From JBBATK01 sp040398805 (GTDB taxonomy: Bacteria; Bacteroidota; Ignavibacteria; Kapaibacteriales; NICIL-2): a DNA stretch of 64,000 nt. Shown here piece by piece: positions 29,002 through 37,495 of this stretch; the first letter of the stretch is position 1, and every line of letters starts with the position of its first letter. The notes under the pieces were generated by a model, which was given only the letters and a program-made list of their open reading frames with translations, did not search any database and was not told where the DNA came from. Made by a program: the position numbers and the translations under genes. The stretch spans positions 1 to 64,000 of the forward strand of contig JBBATK010000008.1 of the NCBI GenBank assembly GCA_040398805.1, written 5' to 3'.

Positions 29002-29502
29002 ATGGCCGAATCAACAAGAATCCATTCGTATCACACCCAGGTCCGCTGGACGGGAAACAAAGGCGTCGGCACCACCCATACCACCGCGTATACGCGCGAT
29101 CATGTGGTGACGGCCGCGGGCAAGACGGAGATCGCCTGTTCCTCCGATCCCGCCTTCCGTGGCGATCCCACGAAACACAACCCCGAGGAGATGCTCGTCT
29201 CCGCCGTGTCGTCGTGCCACATGCTGTGGTACTTGCACCTCTGCGCCGATGCGGGCGTCGTGGTGACAGACTATGTCGATACGCCCGAAGGCAGCATGGA
29301 GGAGACCTCCGACGGCGGCGCCTTCACGGAAATCATCCTGCATCCCGTCGTCACCATCACCGATGCATCGAAAGCGGAAACCGCGCACGCGATTCACGCA
29401 GTAGCTCACACACGGTGTTTCATTGCGAACTCGGTGAGGTGCGTGGTGCGTGTGCAGGGGATGGTCCGCAGTGGAGAACAGACGGATACGACGATCCCAT
29501 GA
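29002..29502 (+). CDS. OsmC/Ohr-like peroxide-detoxification family protein
   Basis: The 166-residue product has the OsmC-fold layout: a GDPTKHNPEEMLVSAVSSCHMLWYL segment with the first active-site Cys, and a second conserved Cys in AHTRCFIANSV. It should reduce organic hydroperoxides using a Cys pair. Its stop overlaps the start of the next gene (ATGA), so it is coupled to a DODA-family dioxygenase. The shared substrate, if any, is not known. Confidence 0.88.
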   Translation: MAESTRIHSYHTQVRWTGNKGVGTTHTTAYTRDHVVTAAGKTEIACSSDPAFRGDPTKHNPEEMLVSAVSSCHMLWYLHLCADAGVVVTDYVDTPEGSMEETSDGGAFTEIILHPVVTITDASKAETAHAIHAVAHTRCFIANSVRCVVRVQGMVRSGEQTDTTIP

Positions 29503-30374
29503 ACCGCCGTACCTTTCTTCAAACCATTCCCGCGCTTGGAGCTGTCATGCATCTGGACGACCTTGCCCGCCTCACCGATTCTCTCAACGCCACCGACCGC
29601 ATGCCCGCGTTGTTCCTGGGTCACGGAAGCCCCATGAACGCCATCGAGGATAACGAATTCGTTCGCGGCTTCAAGCAACTCGCCACCACTCTCCCCAAGC
29701 CGAACGCTATCCTGTGCGTGTCTGCGCATTGGGAGACACGCGGCACGCAGGTCACCGCTATGGAGAAGCCCCGGACCATTCACGACTTCGGCGGTTTTCC
29801 TGAAGAGTTGTATCGTGTGCGGTATCCCGCACCCGGTAGTCCTTCTTTAGCGAAAGACACGCAATTGTTGGTAAGGAGTACGAAGGTGGAGCCCGACACG
29901 AAGTGGGGCTTGGATCATGGTGCATGGAGTGTCATCAAGCATCTCTATCCGAACGCCGACGTCCCTGTCGTGCAGATGAGTCTGGATGTCCGCATGTCAC
30001 CCGCACAGCACTACGACCTCGGTCGAGAGTTACGTTCGCTCCGCGACAAAGGTGTGCTGATCATCGGTAGCGGAAACATGGTGCATAATCTGGGTCGTGT
30101 TGCGTGGGACAAACTCGCTCTTTCCGAGTATGGTTACGATTGGGCGCTCGAGGCGCGGGAACGCATGACCCGCTGTATCCGCGACGGCAATCACAAGGAA
30201 CTCATCGCATTCCGTTCCAACGGCAAGGCCTTCGATCTTGCCATACCAACCCCCGAACACTATCTGCCGCTGTTATACACACTCGCGTTGCAAGAAAGGT
30301 CCGAAGAACCGATCCTCTTCAACGACAAAGCCATCGGCGGCTCGCTGACGATGACGTCCGTGCGACTGGGCTGA
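29499..30374 (+). CDS. DODA-type extradiol ring-opening dioxygenase (YgiD-like)
   Basis: The 291-residue product matches the class III extradiol dioxygenase LigB/DODA fold. Metal-binding His residues are visible in LGHGSPM, VSAHWET and GLDHGAWSV. A short N-terminal leader (MNRRTFLQTIPALGAVM) looks like a twin-arginine-like or hydrophobic signal. Known relatives act on L-DOPA-like catechols. The gene overlaps the OsmC-like gene by ATGA and starts the C-terminal end of that unit. Substrate here is unknown. Confidence 0.9.
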   Translation: MNRRTFLQTIPALGAVMHLDDLARLTDSLNATDRMPALFLGHGSPMNAIEDNEFVRGFKQLATTLPKPNAILCVSAHWETRGTQVTAMEKPRTIHDFGGFPEELYRVRYPAPGSPSLAKDTQLLVRSTKVEPDTKWGLDHGAWSVIKHLYPNADVPVVQMSLDVRMSPAQHYDLGRELRSLRDKGVLIIGSGNMVHNLGRVAWDKLALSEYGYDWALEARERMTRCIRDGNHKELIAFRSNGKAFDLAIPTPEHYLPLLYTLALQERSEEPILFNDKAIGGSLTMTSVRLG

Positions 30375-30751
30375 TACGCTCAACGCATTCCGTGTAGTAC
30401 CCTCACTTGGAAAACCCTTCTCATTCCGCGCCTTCCCGCACGGAATACCCGTCTTCGCGTATTTGTGGAAGGAAAACGCTCGCTCGTCGCTGCCTCGCGG
30501 TGGCCTGCTTTGGCACGGTAGTTGTGTGCTGAGCGCGTATGCATGCCGATTGATCGTGGACGCACATGCGTCTACGAACGTCGATGAAGACGTGTGGTAC
30601 GTGGAGACCATGCCGAAATCATATCATGAATCGTTGATAGAGCGGTCCGTTCGGATCGATGAATGTATGCCTACATGCGGGATGTTGCTGTCAAGTCGCA
30701 ACCATGATGATTGGTGGCGTCCATTCATTCTCACTAAAGATGTATAGGTCC
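30375..30751. other. 377-bp gap upstream of the glycosyltransferase unit
   Basis: A 94-codon open frame (30463-30747) is present but has no recognisable motif or start signal, and I do not call it. A TGGCAC-5-TTGTG pattern at 30509-30523 resembles a sigma-54 site only partly. No repeats or terminators seen. Confidence 0.5.
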
Positions 30752-31966
30752 ATGCTGAAATTCGTCATCTGGTCTCCTGAATACACCGAAGGCATCGGGG
30801 GCGTCATCGCTCTTCACCTGCTTGCCAAGAACCTGGCCGAAGAAGGGTATCCTGTTGTCATCAGTACACGAACGACGATGCGAAACTCCAAGGCCTTGAC
30901 AATCGACCGCATCAATGAATTGGTACTGAATCCGGACGAAACAGTTGTCATCTACCCGGAAATCGCGATTGGCAATCCCTTCAACGCCAAACATGTCGTC
31001 CGCTGGCTCCTCAACACACCGGGTACAAGCGGAGGCGATGGGGTTTATGATAGACATGATATCGTGTACAAACTCTCTGAGGAAATCTCCGCGACCGACG
31101 AGTCACAAGTGAAAGGACTCTTGCGGATGAATCCCGTCGGTATGGAGATGTTGGTCGACCAACCAAATGTCCACGCGGGCGACAGCTGTCTCGCAGAGGC
31201 AGGTCCGGAGAACGCATCATCCTTTCACGTACCGGATGAGATGGACATGAATCGTGTGTCCGGAGATGAGCGCTCGTCTCCGAGAGAGAATCGTGCCGTA
31301 GAGGAGTATCCGGAATCACTACGAAGTTTCATCCGGGATTGCGAGCGGTATGTGGCCGAGAGGAACGAGATGCCCGAATCGCGGGTAGTGATCGATGTCG
31401 TCATCGCCTCGAATTGCTCCGATATCTCCTCCTACAAGAACGTCGCTCGGTGTATCAACTCGTTGGTCGTATCCGCCCATGACGACGTCGCTTTCAATAT
31501 CATTGTGGCGGAAAGCTCTACGGACGTCTGCTTCGATGCAGCGACAGCCAATGCCGCACCACACCGATGCACGACCGTGTATCCGGGCGTACCCTTCTCG
31601 ACGAAGGAGTATCAGCGTCTCGGGGCCATGTTCGCTCATGCCGATACCATCGTCGTCTGCTCTCCTTCGTATCGCTTTACCTTTGATTGGGCCCGTTCGG
31701 CGCTTCAGACCCTGCAGTCGAAACCGAACGACCCCCTTTCAGTCTCCGGTCCTGCACAGACAGCCATGTCCACGAGCGATGTCTTCCGTATGGCGTTCGG
31801 CGTGAGCGAGACGAGCGGGTCAGGACACGACGAGTGCGTGATGTACCGACGGTCCGTTTGGGAACAAACTGTCATGCCGGTCGACCAGGATCGGCTCTCG
31901 ACCGAAGAGGCGCGTCCGCAAGCCATCGAAGAGTTATTCACGACAGAGGCGCAGCTCATCCTATGA
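30752..31966 (+). CDS. Probable two-part glycosyltransferase-like protein
   Basis: The 404-residue product has an N-terminal half that looks like the start of a GT-B glycosyltransferase (KFVIWSPEYTEGIGGVIALHLLAKNLAEEGYPVVIST) and a C-terminal half that looks like a separate GT-A-like nucleotide-sugar domain (VVIDVVIASNCSDISSYKNVARCINSLVV.., later VVCSPSYRFT), joined by a charged, low-complexity linker (residues ~150-215). I see no clear DXD metal motif. Start at 30752 follows an AGG 7 bases upstream; an earlier ATG at 30740 is possible. The next gene overlaps by ATGA and encodes a DUF5672-like protein, so the pair probably modifies a surface glycan. Confidence 0.6.
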   Translation: MLKFVIWSPEYTEGIGGVIALHLLAKNLAEEGYPVVISTRTTMRNSKALTIDRINELVLNPDETVVIYPEIAIGNPFNAKHVVRWLLNTPGTSGGDGVYDRHDIVYKLSEEISATDESQVKGLLRMNPVGMEMLVDQPNVHAGDSCLAEAGPENASSFHVPDEMDMNRVSGDERSSPRENRAVEEYPESLRSFIRDCERYVAERNEMPESRVVIDVVIASNCSDISSYKNVARCINSLVVSAHDDVAFNIIVAESSTDVCFDAATANAAPHRCTTVYPGVPFSTKEYQRLGAMFAHADTIVVCSPSYRFTFDWARSALQTLQSKPNDPLSVSGPAQTAMSTSDVFRMAFGVSETSGSGHDECVMYRRSVWEQTVMPVDQDRLSTEEARPQAIEELFTTEAQLIL

Positions 31967-32577
31967 AAATCCCACTTCCTCATGTCACTCTTATCATCGT
32001 CGATTGCGTCGACTACGCTCGTGCGAGAATGTCGTTCGATCACAATATGAGCATCTGCGATTTCGCAGATGCCAAGCTCCTTACGGATATCGATATCAAC
32101 GACCCCTTCGTTCATCGCATACCGAGCATACGGTCCATCGAGCAGTATTCGCGATTCATGATCGAAGACCTTACCCACCACTTCGACACACCCCATGTGC
32201 TCGTGGCTCAGTGGGACGGTTTCATCTGGAACCCTGCTCTGTGGAGCGACGAGTTCCTGAACTATGACTACGTCGGCGCTCCATGGCCTTCACAGATACT
32301 CCAGAAAGGAGTACCGAAGAACTACACCGTCGGAAACGGCGGATTCTCCCTTCGCAGCAAGCGCTTGCAGGATTTTCTCTCAAGGGAAACCGACCTTATT
32401 CAGCATGCCGCCGAGGATGTGGTGATCGGACAGTACAATAGGGCGTACCTGGAGTGTATGGGATTCCGCTTCGCCCCCGATGAACTCGCCCGACGTTTCA
32501 GTTGGGAATACGCAGAGATGACACCTGCCTTCGGTGTGCATGCACGGCTGCTGCTTGAACGAGCTGTCAAAGCATAG
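31963..32577 (+). CDS. DUF5672-like glycosyltransferase-associated protein
   Basis: The 204-residue product resembles the DUF5672 family found next to glycosyltransferases: an N-terminal LIIVDCVDYARAR strand, then HVLVAQWDGFIWNPALWSDEFLNYDYVGAPW, then NGGFSLRSKRLQDFLS and an EDVVIGQY-type acidic segment. Such proteins are glycosyltransferase-like by structure prediction. It starts inside the stop of the preceding gene (ATGA), so the two are coupled. Specificity unknown. Confidence 0.7.
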   Translation: MKIPLPHVTLIIVDCVDYARARMSFDHNMSICDFADAKLLTDIDINDPFVHRIPSIRSIEQYSRFMIEDLTHHFDTPHVLVAQWDGFIWNPALWSDEFLNYDYVGAPWPSQILQKGVPKNYTVGNGGFSLRSKRLQDFLSRETDLIQHAAEDVVIGQYNRAYLECMGFRFAPDELARRFSWEYAEMTPAFGVHARLLLERAVKA

Positions 32578-32746
32578 ACACCGACGTATCATGGAACGAT
32601 GATACTCTCGAGATCCGCTCTACATGCAAGGACGATGCGCACACGGTTCATTCCCGACCGCGTACGAACCGTCGTCGGTACGTCTTCTATGCAATACCGG
32701 CTCACATGGCGGCCGCTGACTTCAACGCTGCCGTCCATGCTCCTCT

Positions 32747-34282
32747 TCATGAACCCGATGTAGTTGCGTCGCTCGCACCGCCCCCATCCATCTTCGCATC
32801 CCACTCCTCCGCCCGACGCCACATCTGTTGTTGCTTCTCTTCCGGCATGCGGTCCAGAGTCTTGAGCAACATGCCAAGTCGCGGATTCGTTCCGAAGAAC
32901 GCGCGTTGCTTGCGCATGAACCGCCAGAACAGCGCATCCCAGGTCACATCCCACTCGCCGTCCCGCTTCACGTCCGACATCTTCGTGATGTAATTGCTTC
33001 CGCTGATATACGGCTTCGTCGTCATGCCTCCACCATCGGCGAACTGACTCATACCATACACGTTCGGCACCATCACCCAATCGTAGGCATCGATGTACAT
33101 TTCCATGAACCACCGGTACACCTCGTCGGGATCGAACTCGCAGAGCAGCATGAAGTTTCCCAGCACCATGAGCCGCTCGATGTGATGGTTGTATCCCGTG
33201 GCGAGGAGTTTCCTGATGCACATGTCCACCGGTGCGATACCCGTCGTGCCATCGTAGAACGACGCCGGTATGCGCCGCGTGAAACCCCAGTAATTCCGCG
33301 TCCGCTGCGCCCGCCCGTGCTGCACGTAATACAATCTCATGAATTCCCGCCACCCGATGATCTGACGGATGAAGCCCTCGAGGGAACTCAGGGGCACCGC
33401 ATTCCGCTCCGCGAATGCCAGCGCCCTGTCCACCACGTACGCCGGCGTGAGCAAGCCGATGTTCAGCATGGGCGTGAGCACAGAGTGATGCAACCAGTGC
33501 TCGCGGGCCACGATGGCGTCTTCGTACGGTCCGAACCCGGCAAAGCGATGCACAAGGAAATCCTCCAGCCATGCGCGCGCATCGGCATGCGTGACGGGAT
33601 ATAGCAATCCGCTGTGCAACGAACCGGGATTGCTCGCGTAATGCAACTGCGTGTAGGCTTCCGCTTCGCGGGTATGACGATTGCCGTCGGGAAACCACAC
33701 GGTGGGCGGCGTCTTCTTCGCCGGATATTTCAATCGGTTCTCCGTGTCGTACGTCCACTGTCCGCCCACGGGCTTATCCCCCTTGTCGCCTTCCATGAGT
33801 ATGCCTAATGCCTTCCTCTGCCGCACGTACCAATCGGTCTGAACGACGCTCCCATCCTTGCGTCTGGGCAACTCCGCATCCGGAGGGTTGATGAATCCCG
33901 CGTGGGGAACGAACTCAAGCCGCAAGCCGTGACCCGCACCGGCGGTCCGCATCCGTCGCTCCAACCAATCGTCGTCCGGTGTGTAGGCACGCACGTGCAT
34001 CGTCGACGTGCTCTCCGCGCACCGTCGTAGCAATTCCCGCACATCGCTCTCCGCCTCCGTGCTCTGCACAAGGCGAATAGGGATGCCCATTGCGGTCAGA
34101 TACTCCGCATAGGATTGCATCGACGCCCGGTGCAGGGCGATCTTCTGCTTGTGAAACGCAACCTGTGTGAAGAAGAGCGCCTCCTCGACGAGGACGACTT
34201 CCTCCGCCTCACGCAGGGGCGCGATGTCTTCGAACAGTTGGTGCGGAAAGATGATGAAGGTATGCACGCGGCGGGTGGTCAT
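32747..34282 (-). CDS. Cryptochrome/photolyase family protein (FeS-BCP-like, lacking cluster cysteines)
   Basis: The 511-residue product begins MTTRRVHTFIIFPHQLF and has the FeS-BCP/PhrB-type layout: an N-terminal DPRP-like domain (HQLFEDI; residues ~5-140), a central helical FAD domain with LEGFIRQIIGWREFMR (~301-316) and ATGYNHHIERL (~361-371), and NVYGMSQFADGG (407-418). Members normally bind a [4Fe-4S] cluster through four Cys. Only one candidate (Cys355) is visible; the region of the three C-terminal ligands (residues ~430-475, KMSDVKRDGEWDVTWDALFW) has none. It may repair (6-4) photoproducts without a cluster or act as a sensor. Divergent from an AlkB-like gene, 112 bp away. Confidence 0.88.
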   Translation of the reverse strand: MTTRRVHTFIIFPHQLFEDIAPLREAEEVVLVEEALFFTQVAFHKQKIALHRASMQSYAEYLTAMGIPIRLVQSTEAESDVRELLRRCAESTSTMHVRAYTPDDDWLERRMRTAGAGHGLRLEFVPHAGFINPPDAELPRRKDGSVVQTDWYVRQRKALGILMEGDKGDKPVGGQWTYDTENRLKYPAKKTPPTVWFPDGNRHTREAEAYTQLHYASNPGSLHSGLLYPVTHADARAWLEDFLVHRFAGFGPYEDAIVAREHWLHHSVLTPMLNIGLLTPAYVVDRALAFAERNAVPLSSLEGFIRQIIGWREFMRLYYVQHGRAQRTRNYWGFTRRIPASFYDGTTGIAPVDMCIRKLLATGYNHHIERLMVLGNFMLLCEFDPDEVYRWFMEMYIDAYDWVMVPNVYGMSQFADGGGMTTKPYISGSNYITKMSDVKRDGEWDVTWDALFWRFMRKQRAFFGTNPRLGMLLKTLDRMPEEKQQQMWRRAEEWDAKMDGGGASDATTSGS

Positions 34283-34370
34283 GGTGATCGTGTCACTGCA
34301 AAGTAGGATGCAGGAGGTGGATGGCAAGAAGGGAGGACGGGAAGGAAGACAATCGAGCCCGACCGCTTCC

Positions 34371-34378
34371 TATCTTTA
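34371..34378 (+). promoter_or_regulatory. Candidate -7 element for the AlkB-like gene
   Basis: TATCTTTA lies 17 bp before the ATG, in the 112-bp divergent gap shared with the photolyase gene. No clear -33 TTG is seen at the right distance. Confidence 0.35.
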
Positions 34379-34394
34379 CGCGCCGTCTTCACTC

Positions 34395-35033
34395 ATGCCC
34401 TGCATCATGTCGTTACCGCTCTCGTTCGATCCGGATACCTCTCCCGCACAAGGAACGGCCGTGCTTCCGCACGACGGTGAGGCGGTGTATTATCCTGCGC
34501 TGTTCACGGCGGACGAAAGCGATGCATTGCTCAGTGCCCTTACCCGCACCATCGAATGGAAGCAGGACCGCATCACGATGTATGGAAAGGAGCACGATGT
34601 GCCGCGACTGACCGCGTGGTACGGCGACGAAGGGGTGAGATACGGGTACTCCGGACTGCGCATGAGAGCCAAAGCGTGGACGGAGGAGTTACTGGCCATC
34701 AAGGCCCGCATCGACGTCCTGGCCGGCGTCCGCTTCAACAGCGTCCTCCTGAATCTTTATCGTGACGGCAGCGACAGCATGGGTTGGCATGCCGACGACG
34801 AACCCGAGCTGGGAGAGAATCCCGTTATCGCCTCCGTCAGTTTCGGTGCGTCACGCACTTTCAAGCTGCGTCATGTGGTGGACAAGACGACCTGTAACGT
34901 GGTGCTCGACCATGGCAGTCTGCTGCTCATGAAGGGACGCACGCAGCATGCATGGGTGCACGCGGTGCCGAAGACGAAGAAAGTGCTGCAGCCGAGGTGT
35001 AATCTTACCTTCAGGGTGGTCGAAGCGAAGTAG
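34395..35033 (+). CDS. AlkB-family 2OG/Fe(II) dioxygenase (DNA repair)
   Basis: The 212-residue product fits the AlkB/ALKBH2 family. The iron-binding HxD is in SMGWHADDEPELG, the distal His in QHAWVHAV, and the 2-oxoglutarate Arg in PRCNLTFR. The substrate-facing VLLNLYRDGSD segment precedes it. It should oxidatively remove alkyl groups such as 1-meA or 3-meC from DNA. Start at 34395 (MPCIM), with a second ATG at 34407; upstream codons overlap the divergent promoter. Its divergence from a photolyase gene suggests shared regulation of DNA repair. Confidence 0.93.
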   Translation: MPCIMSLPLSFDPDTSPAQGTAVLPHDGEAVYYPALFTADESDALLSALTRTIEWKQDRITMYGKEHDVPRLTAWYGDEGVRYGYSGLRMRAKAWTEELLAIKARIDVLAGVRFNSVLLNLYRDGSDSMGWHADDEPELGENPVIASVSFGASRTFKLRHVVDKTTCNVVLDHGSLLLMKGRTQHAWVHAVPKTKKVLQPRCNLTFRVVEAK

Positions 35034-35101
35034 AAACAAAGATTTCTCAACCGGTTTCACGTGGTACACATTCATAACCCTATCTTCTCTATCATTGCAG
35101 A

Positions 35102-36070
35102 ATGAAGAACCGCTGCTCCCTCCTCGTCTCCCTCTTCCGAGCTGGCCTCATGACGCTCGCACTCGGTGACCTCGGCATGGCACAAACCCTGCCCTTCGTC
35201 TCCCATGGTCGCATCGAGCGCATCGAGGGGTTCGTCTCGAACCACGTCACGCCGCGCACCATCGATGTGTGGCTGCCGGACGGGTATTCGCGGGACCGAC
35301 GGTATGACGTGCTGTACATGCACGACGGACAGATGCTCTTCGATTCGTCGACCACATGGAACAAGCAGGAATGGAACGTCGACGAGACGGCATCGGCCTT
35401 GATGCGCCGAGGCGCGTGCCGTCCTTTCATCGTCGTGGGTATATGGAACGGCGGAAGCACGAGGCATGCGGACTATTTCCCGCAGAAACCTCTGGCCCTT
35501 CTCACCGCGAAGCAGCGCGACACGCTCACCGCGCAGTTGCAGGAAGCCGGACGTATCGTCAGCGATTTCGTTCCCCGCAGCGATGCCTACCTGCGATGCA
35601 TCGTCGAGGAGATCAAGCCGCTCATCGATGCGCGCTACTCGGTGAACACCTCGCGCGAGCACACTTTCATTGCAGGCAGCAGCATGGGCGCACTCATCTC
35701 GCTCTATGCACTGTGCGAATTTCCCGACGTGTTCGGCGGTGCCGCATGTATCTCCACGCACTGGATAGGCACGTTCGCATCCACCGACAATCCTGTGCCC
35801 GAGGCCTTCCTTGCGTATCTGCAGATGCATCTGCCGGATCCCGCTACGCACCGTGTGTACTTCGATTGCGGCGATCGGACGCTCGATGCGTATTATCCCG
35901 ACATCCAACGCAAAGTGGATACGCTCATGTCCGCTCGCGGCTACGCAGCGGCATCGTGGACCACGCGGTATGTTCCCGGAGCAGACCACTCGGAGAAGGC
36001 ATGGAGCAAGCGGTTGGACCAGCCGCTCATGTTCCTGCTGGGCGAGAAGCTCGGCACGATGACGCGCTGA
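35102..36070 (+). CDS. Secreted esterase-like alpha/beta hydrolase (Esterase_D/Fes-like fold)
   Basis: The 322-residue product has a signal peptide (MKNRCSLLVSLFRAGLMTLALGDLGMAQ). It has the YDVLYMHDGQMLFD segment, the nucleophile elbow AGSSMGALIS (G-x-S-x-G), and a late YVPGADHSEKAW segment with the catalytic His. This is the putative esterase fold shared with enterobactin esterase and feruloyl esterases. Substrate unknown. A small membrane protein gene follows after 35 bp. Confidence 0.87.
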   Translation: MKNRCSLLVSLFRAGLMTLALGDLGMAQTLPFVSHGRIERIEGFVSNHVTPRTIDVWLPDGYSRDRRYDVLYMHDGQMLFDSSTTWNKQEWNVDETASALMRRGACRPFIVVGIWNGGSTRHADYFPQKPLALLTAKQRDTLTAQLQEAGRIVSDFVPRSDAYLRCIVEEIKPLIDARYSVNTSREHTFIAGSSMGALISLYALCEFPDVFGGAACISTHWIGTFASTDNPVPEAFLAYLQMHLPDPATHRVYFDCGDRTLDAYYPDIQRKVDTLMSARGYAAASWTTRYVPGADHSEKAWSKRLDQPLMFLLGEKLGTMTR

Positions 36071-36105
36071 CGTTAAGGACATCGATCACAAGGAATCACC
36101 TCTGT

Positions 36106-36369
36106 ATGAACCTGCGAACCTGGTTGAATGATGAAACCCATGGATGGTGGCGAAGCGGATTGTCCTGGGGCATGTGGATGTATCTCTTGATGAGTGTCGC
36201 TCTTCCATGGATCGACGAAGGACGGCTCTCCCCAAGGCGTCTGCTCATCGGAATCCCCCTGTGGATGATCGCCGGTCTGCTCTATGGCGGTGTCACGACG
36301 CTATGGAACAGGGCATCGGGGAAAGACAACACACAGGACGATACGTCCAAAGGACACACACCATCATGA
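36106..36369 (+). CDS. Small membrane protein
   Basis: The 87-residue product has two hydrophobic segments (LSWGMWMYLLMSVALPW and LLIGIPLWMIAGLLYGGV) joined by a short basic loop (DEGRLSPRR). Function unknown. It lies 35 bp after the esterase-like gene and overlaps the acetyltransferase start by ATGA, so the three probably form one operon. Confidence 0.65.
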   Translation: MNLRTWLNDETHGWWRSGLSWGMWMYLLMSVALPWIDEGRLSPRRLLIGIPLWMIAGLLYGGVTTLWNRASGKDNTQDDTSKGHTPS

Positions 36370-36896
36370 AACTCGAACTCAGACCCTGGACCCTTGCCGA
36401 CGCTCCGAGCTTGGCGCGTCACGCGAACAACAAGAACGTCTCCCGCTTCTTGCGCAATCACTTTCCGTATCCCTACACGCCGGACGACGCACGGAGCTTC
36501 ATCTCCATGGCGATGGAAGAAGCGGCGAAGGAACAAGGAAACGGCCTGTATGCCATCGACATCGACGGCGAGGCCGTGGGCGGCATCGGGTATCATCGTC
36601 AAGCGGACGTGTACCGGCATAATGCCGAAGTGGGATATTGGCTGAGCGAGGAGCACTGGGGCAAGGGCATCATGACGGCATCGTTGCGTCGGCTTGTCGA
36701 TATCGTGTTCACGGAGACGGAACTGCTGCGCCTGTTCGCTGGGACGTTCGCACCCAATAGGGATTCGCAGAGAGTTCTGGAGAAAGCGGGCTTCGTCCGT
36801 GAAGCCCATCACATCGGCAACGTGATGAAAGACGGTTTGATCATGGACTCGTACATGTACGCCCTGCGGCGCGAACAATGGACGCCCGTGCGGTAG
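36366..36896 (+). CDS. GNAT-family acetyltransferase (RimJ/RimL-like)
   Basis: The 176-residue product follows the RimJ/RimL pattern: LELRPWTLADAPSLARHANNKNVSRFLRN at the N-terminus, an acetyl-CoA-binding segment VGYWLSEEHWGKGIMTASL with Q/R-x-x-G-x-G/A-like spacing, and a late N-x-x-S-x-R-V-L-E-K-A-G-F helix. It would acetylate an N-terminal amine or small molecule; the target is not known. Start at 36366, overlapping the preceding stop (ATGA). Confidence 0.9.
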   Translation: MKLELRPWTLADAPSLARHANNKNVSRFLRNHFPYPYTPDDARSFISMAMEEAAKEQGNGLYAIDIDGEAVGGIGYHRQADVYRHNAEVGYWLSEEHWGKGIMTASLRRLVDIVFTETELLRLFAGTFAPNRDSQRVLEKAGFVREAHHIGNVMKDGLIMDSYMYALRREQWTPVR

Positions 36897-37418
36897 GAGC
36901 GTGCACCCGGGTCGCGCCGACGCTCCACCCTTCGTGTGGGAAACGCGCAGGGGTTGTTGAAAAAAACACTTGATTTTCCTGTTAGTCCGGTGCTATGTTT
37001 GGGGCAGGTCACGGTCGGCTCGGAATCAACGGGGAAACGTGCAAGGGCATCGAACGGTACACGAAGGCACGACGACTTTTTTTCATCGCGGACAATAGAA
37101 TTTCCGAGACCTCGTCACTACAAAAACCACAACGAAACGTGCAGGACACAGACGTGTACGGGATCTGCACACAAAGAGCTTGGAGCGCTTCGGAGCGCCT
37201 TTAGGAACGACAGGACACCAGGGGCAGGATTCACCAAGGTAGAATCGCGAAATCGGTCGTCTCATAGTATTCACAAGAAATCATCGTCAGTCGTAGAGGC
37301 ACATTGTCGCTGCAGATGTCTGCGCGCGCGGTGAATGCCATCAGTCGCTCTTGCGCGGCAGGATAGCTCCTGTAGGCGCCTGCCCGCTCACCTCGGAACC
37401 GAAGCTGTATTCAATCAT
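36897..37418 (+). other. Long non-coding region upstream of the rhodopsin leader
   Basis: No credible gene is present in this ~520-bp stretch. A GGAGCG/CGCTCC hairpin (36896-36926) ends the acetyltransferase unit. A good promoter lies at 36970-37001. Downstream are a T-run (37077-37083), a GCGCT-TCGG-AGCGC hairpin near 37185-37198, and a stem GCGGCAGG/CCTGCCCGC (37355-37387) with an inner CAGGA/TCCTG stem. If transcription starts near 37007 it would make a ~490-nt leader, or an independent small RNA, before the rhodopsin. Confidence 0.45.
36970..37001 (+). promoter_or_regulatory. Candidate promoter for the rhodopsin leader
   Basis: TTG (36970-36972), 21 bases, then TATGTTTG (36994-37001), an exact match to the Bacteroidota -7 consensus TAnnTTTG. 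Transcription would start about 37007. Confidence 0.5.
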
Positions 37419-37475
37419 GTGGAGTCCAGAGACCACACAAAAAACGGGGCGTAACCGAAAAGCCAGACGAGTAGG
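37419..37475 (+). ncRNA. Conserved structured leader element, copy 1 (upstream of rhodopsin)
   Basis: This 57-nt element ends 20 nt before the rhodopsin ATG. GTGG (37419-37422) pairs with CCAC (37433-37436) around a 10-nt loop. An A-rich linker leads to a possible H-type pseudoknot: CGG (37445-37447) with CCG (37455-37457), and GGC (37448-37450) with GCC (37462-37464), with AAAA as the crossing loop. It ends GACGAGTAGG. A second copy at 41022-41078 is identical at 49 of 57 positions without gaps. I do not recognise it as a known riboswitch. Confidence 0.65.
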
Positions 37476-37495
37476 GACTAACCAACTGTTTTGGT

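Noticed and set aside
30509..30523. Sigma-54-like promoter TGGCAC-5-TTGTG
   Set aside because: The invariant GC of the -12 box is GT here, and no sigma-54 activator is nearby.
30463..30747. 94-codon open frame before the glycosyltransferase unit
   Set aside because: No recognisable domain, no RBS, and the composition looks like random frame.
35053..35068. Second parS-like sequence GGTTTCACGTGGTACA
   Set aside because: Three mismatches to the consensus, and it is not palindromic. Unlikely to bind ParB.
36936..37334. 132-codon frame upstream of the rhodopsin
   Set aside because: It overlaps the promoter and hairpins, and lacks homology or start signals.
37004..37430. Possible tmRNA or RNase P RNA upstream of the rhodopsin
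   Set aside because: The start (GGGGCAGG, and CAACGGGGAAACGTGCAAGG) faintly resembles tmRNA, but no T-arm GGTTCRANTCC, no matching acceptor and no tag reading frame are present.
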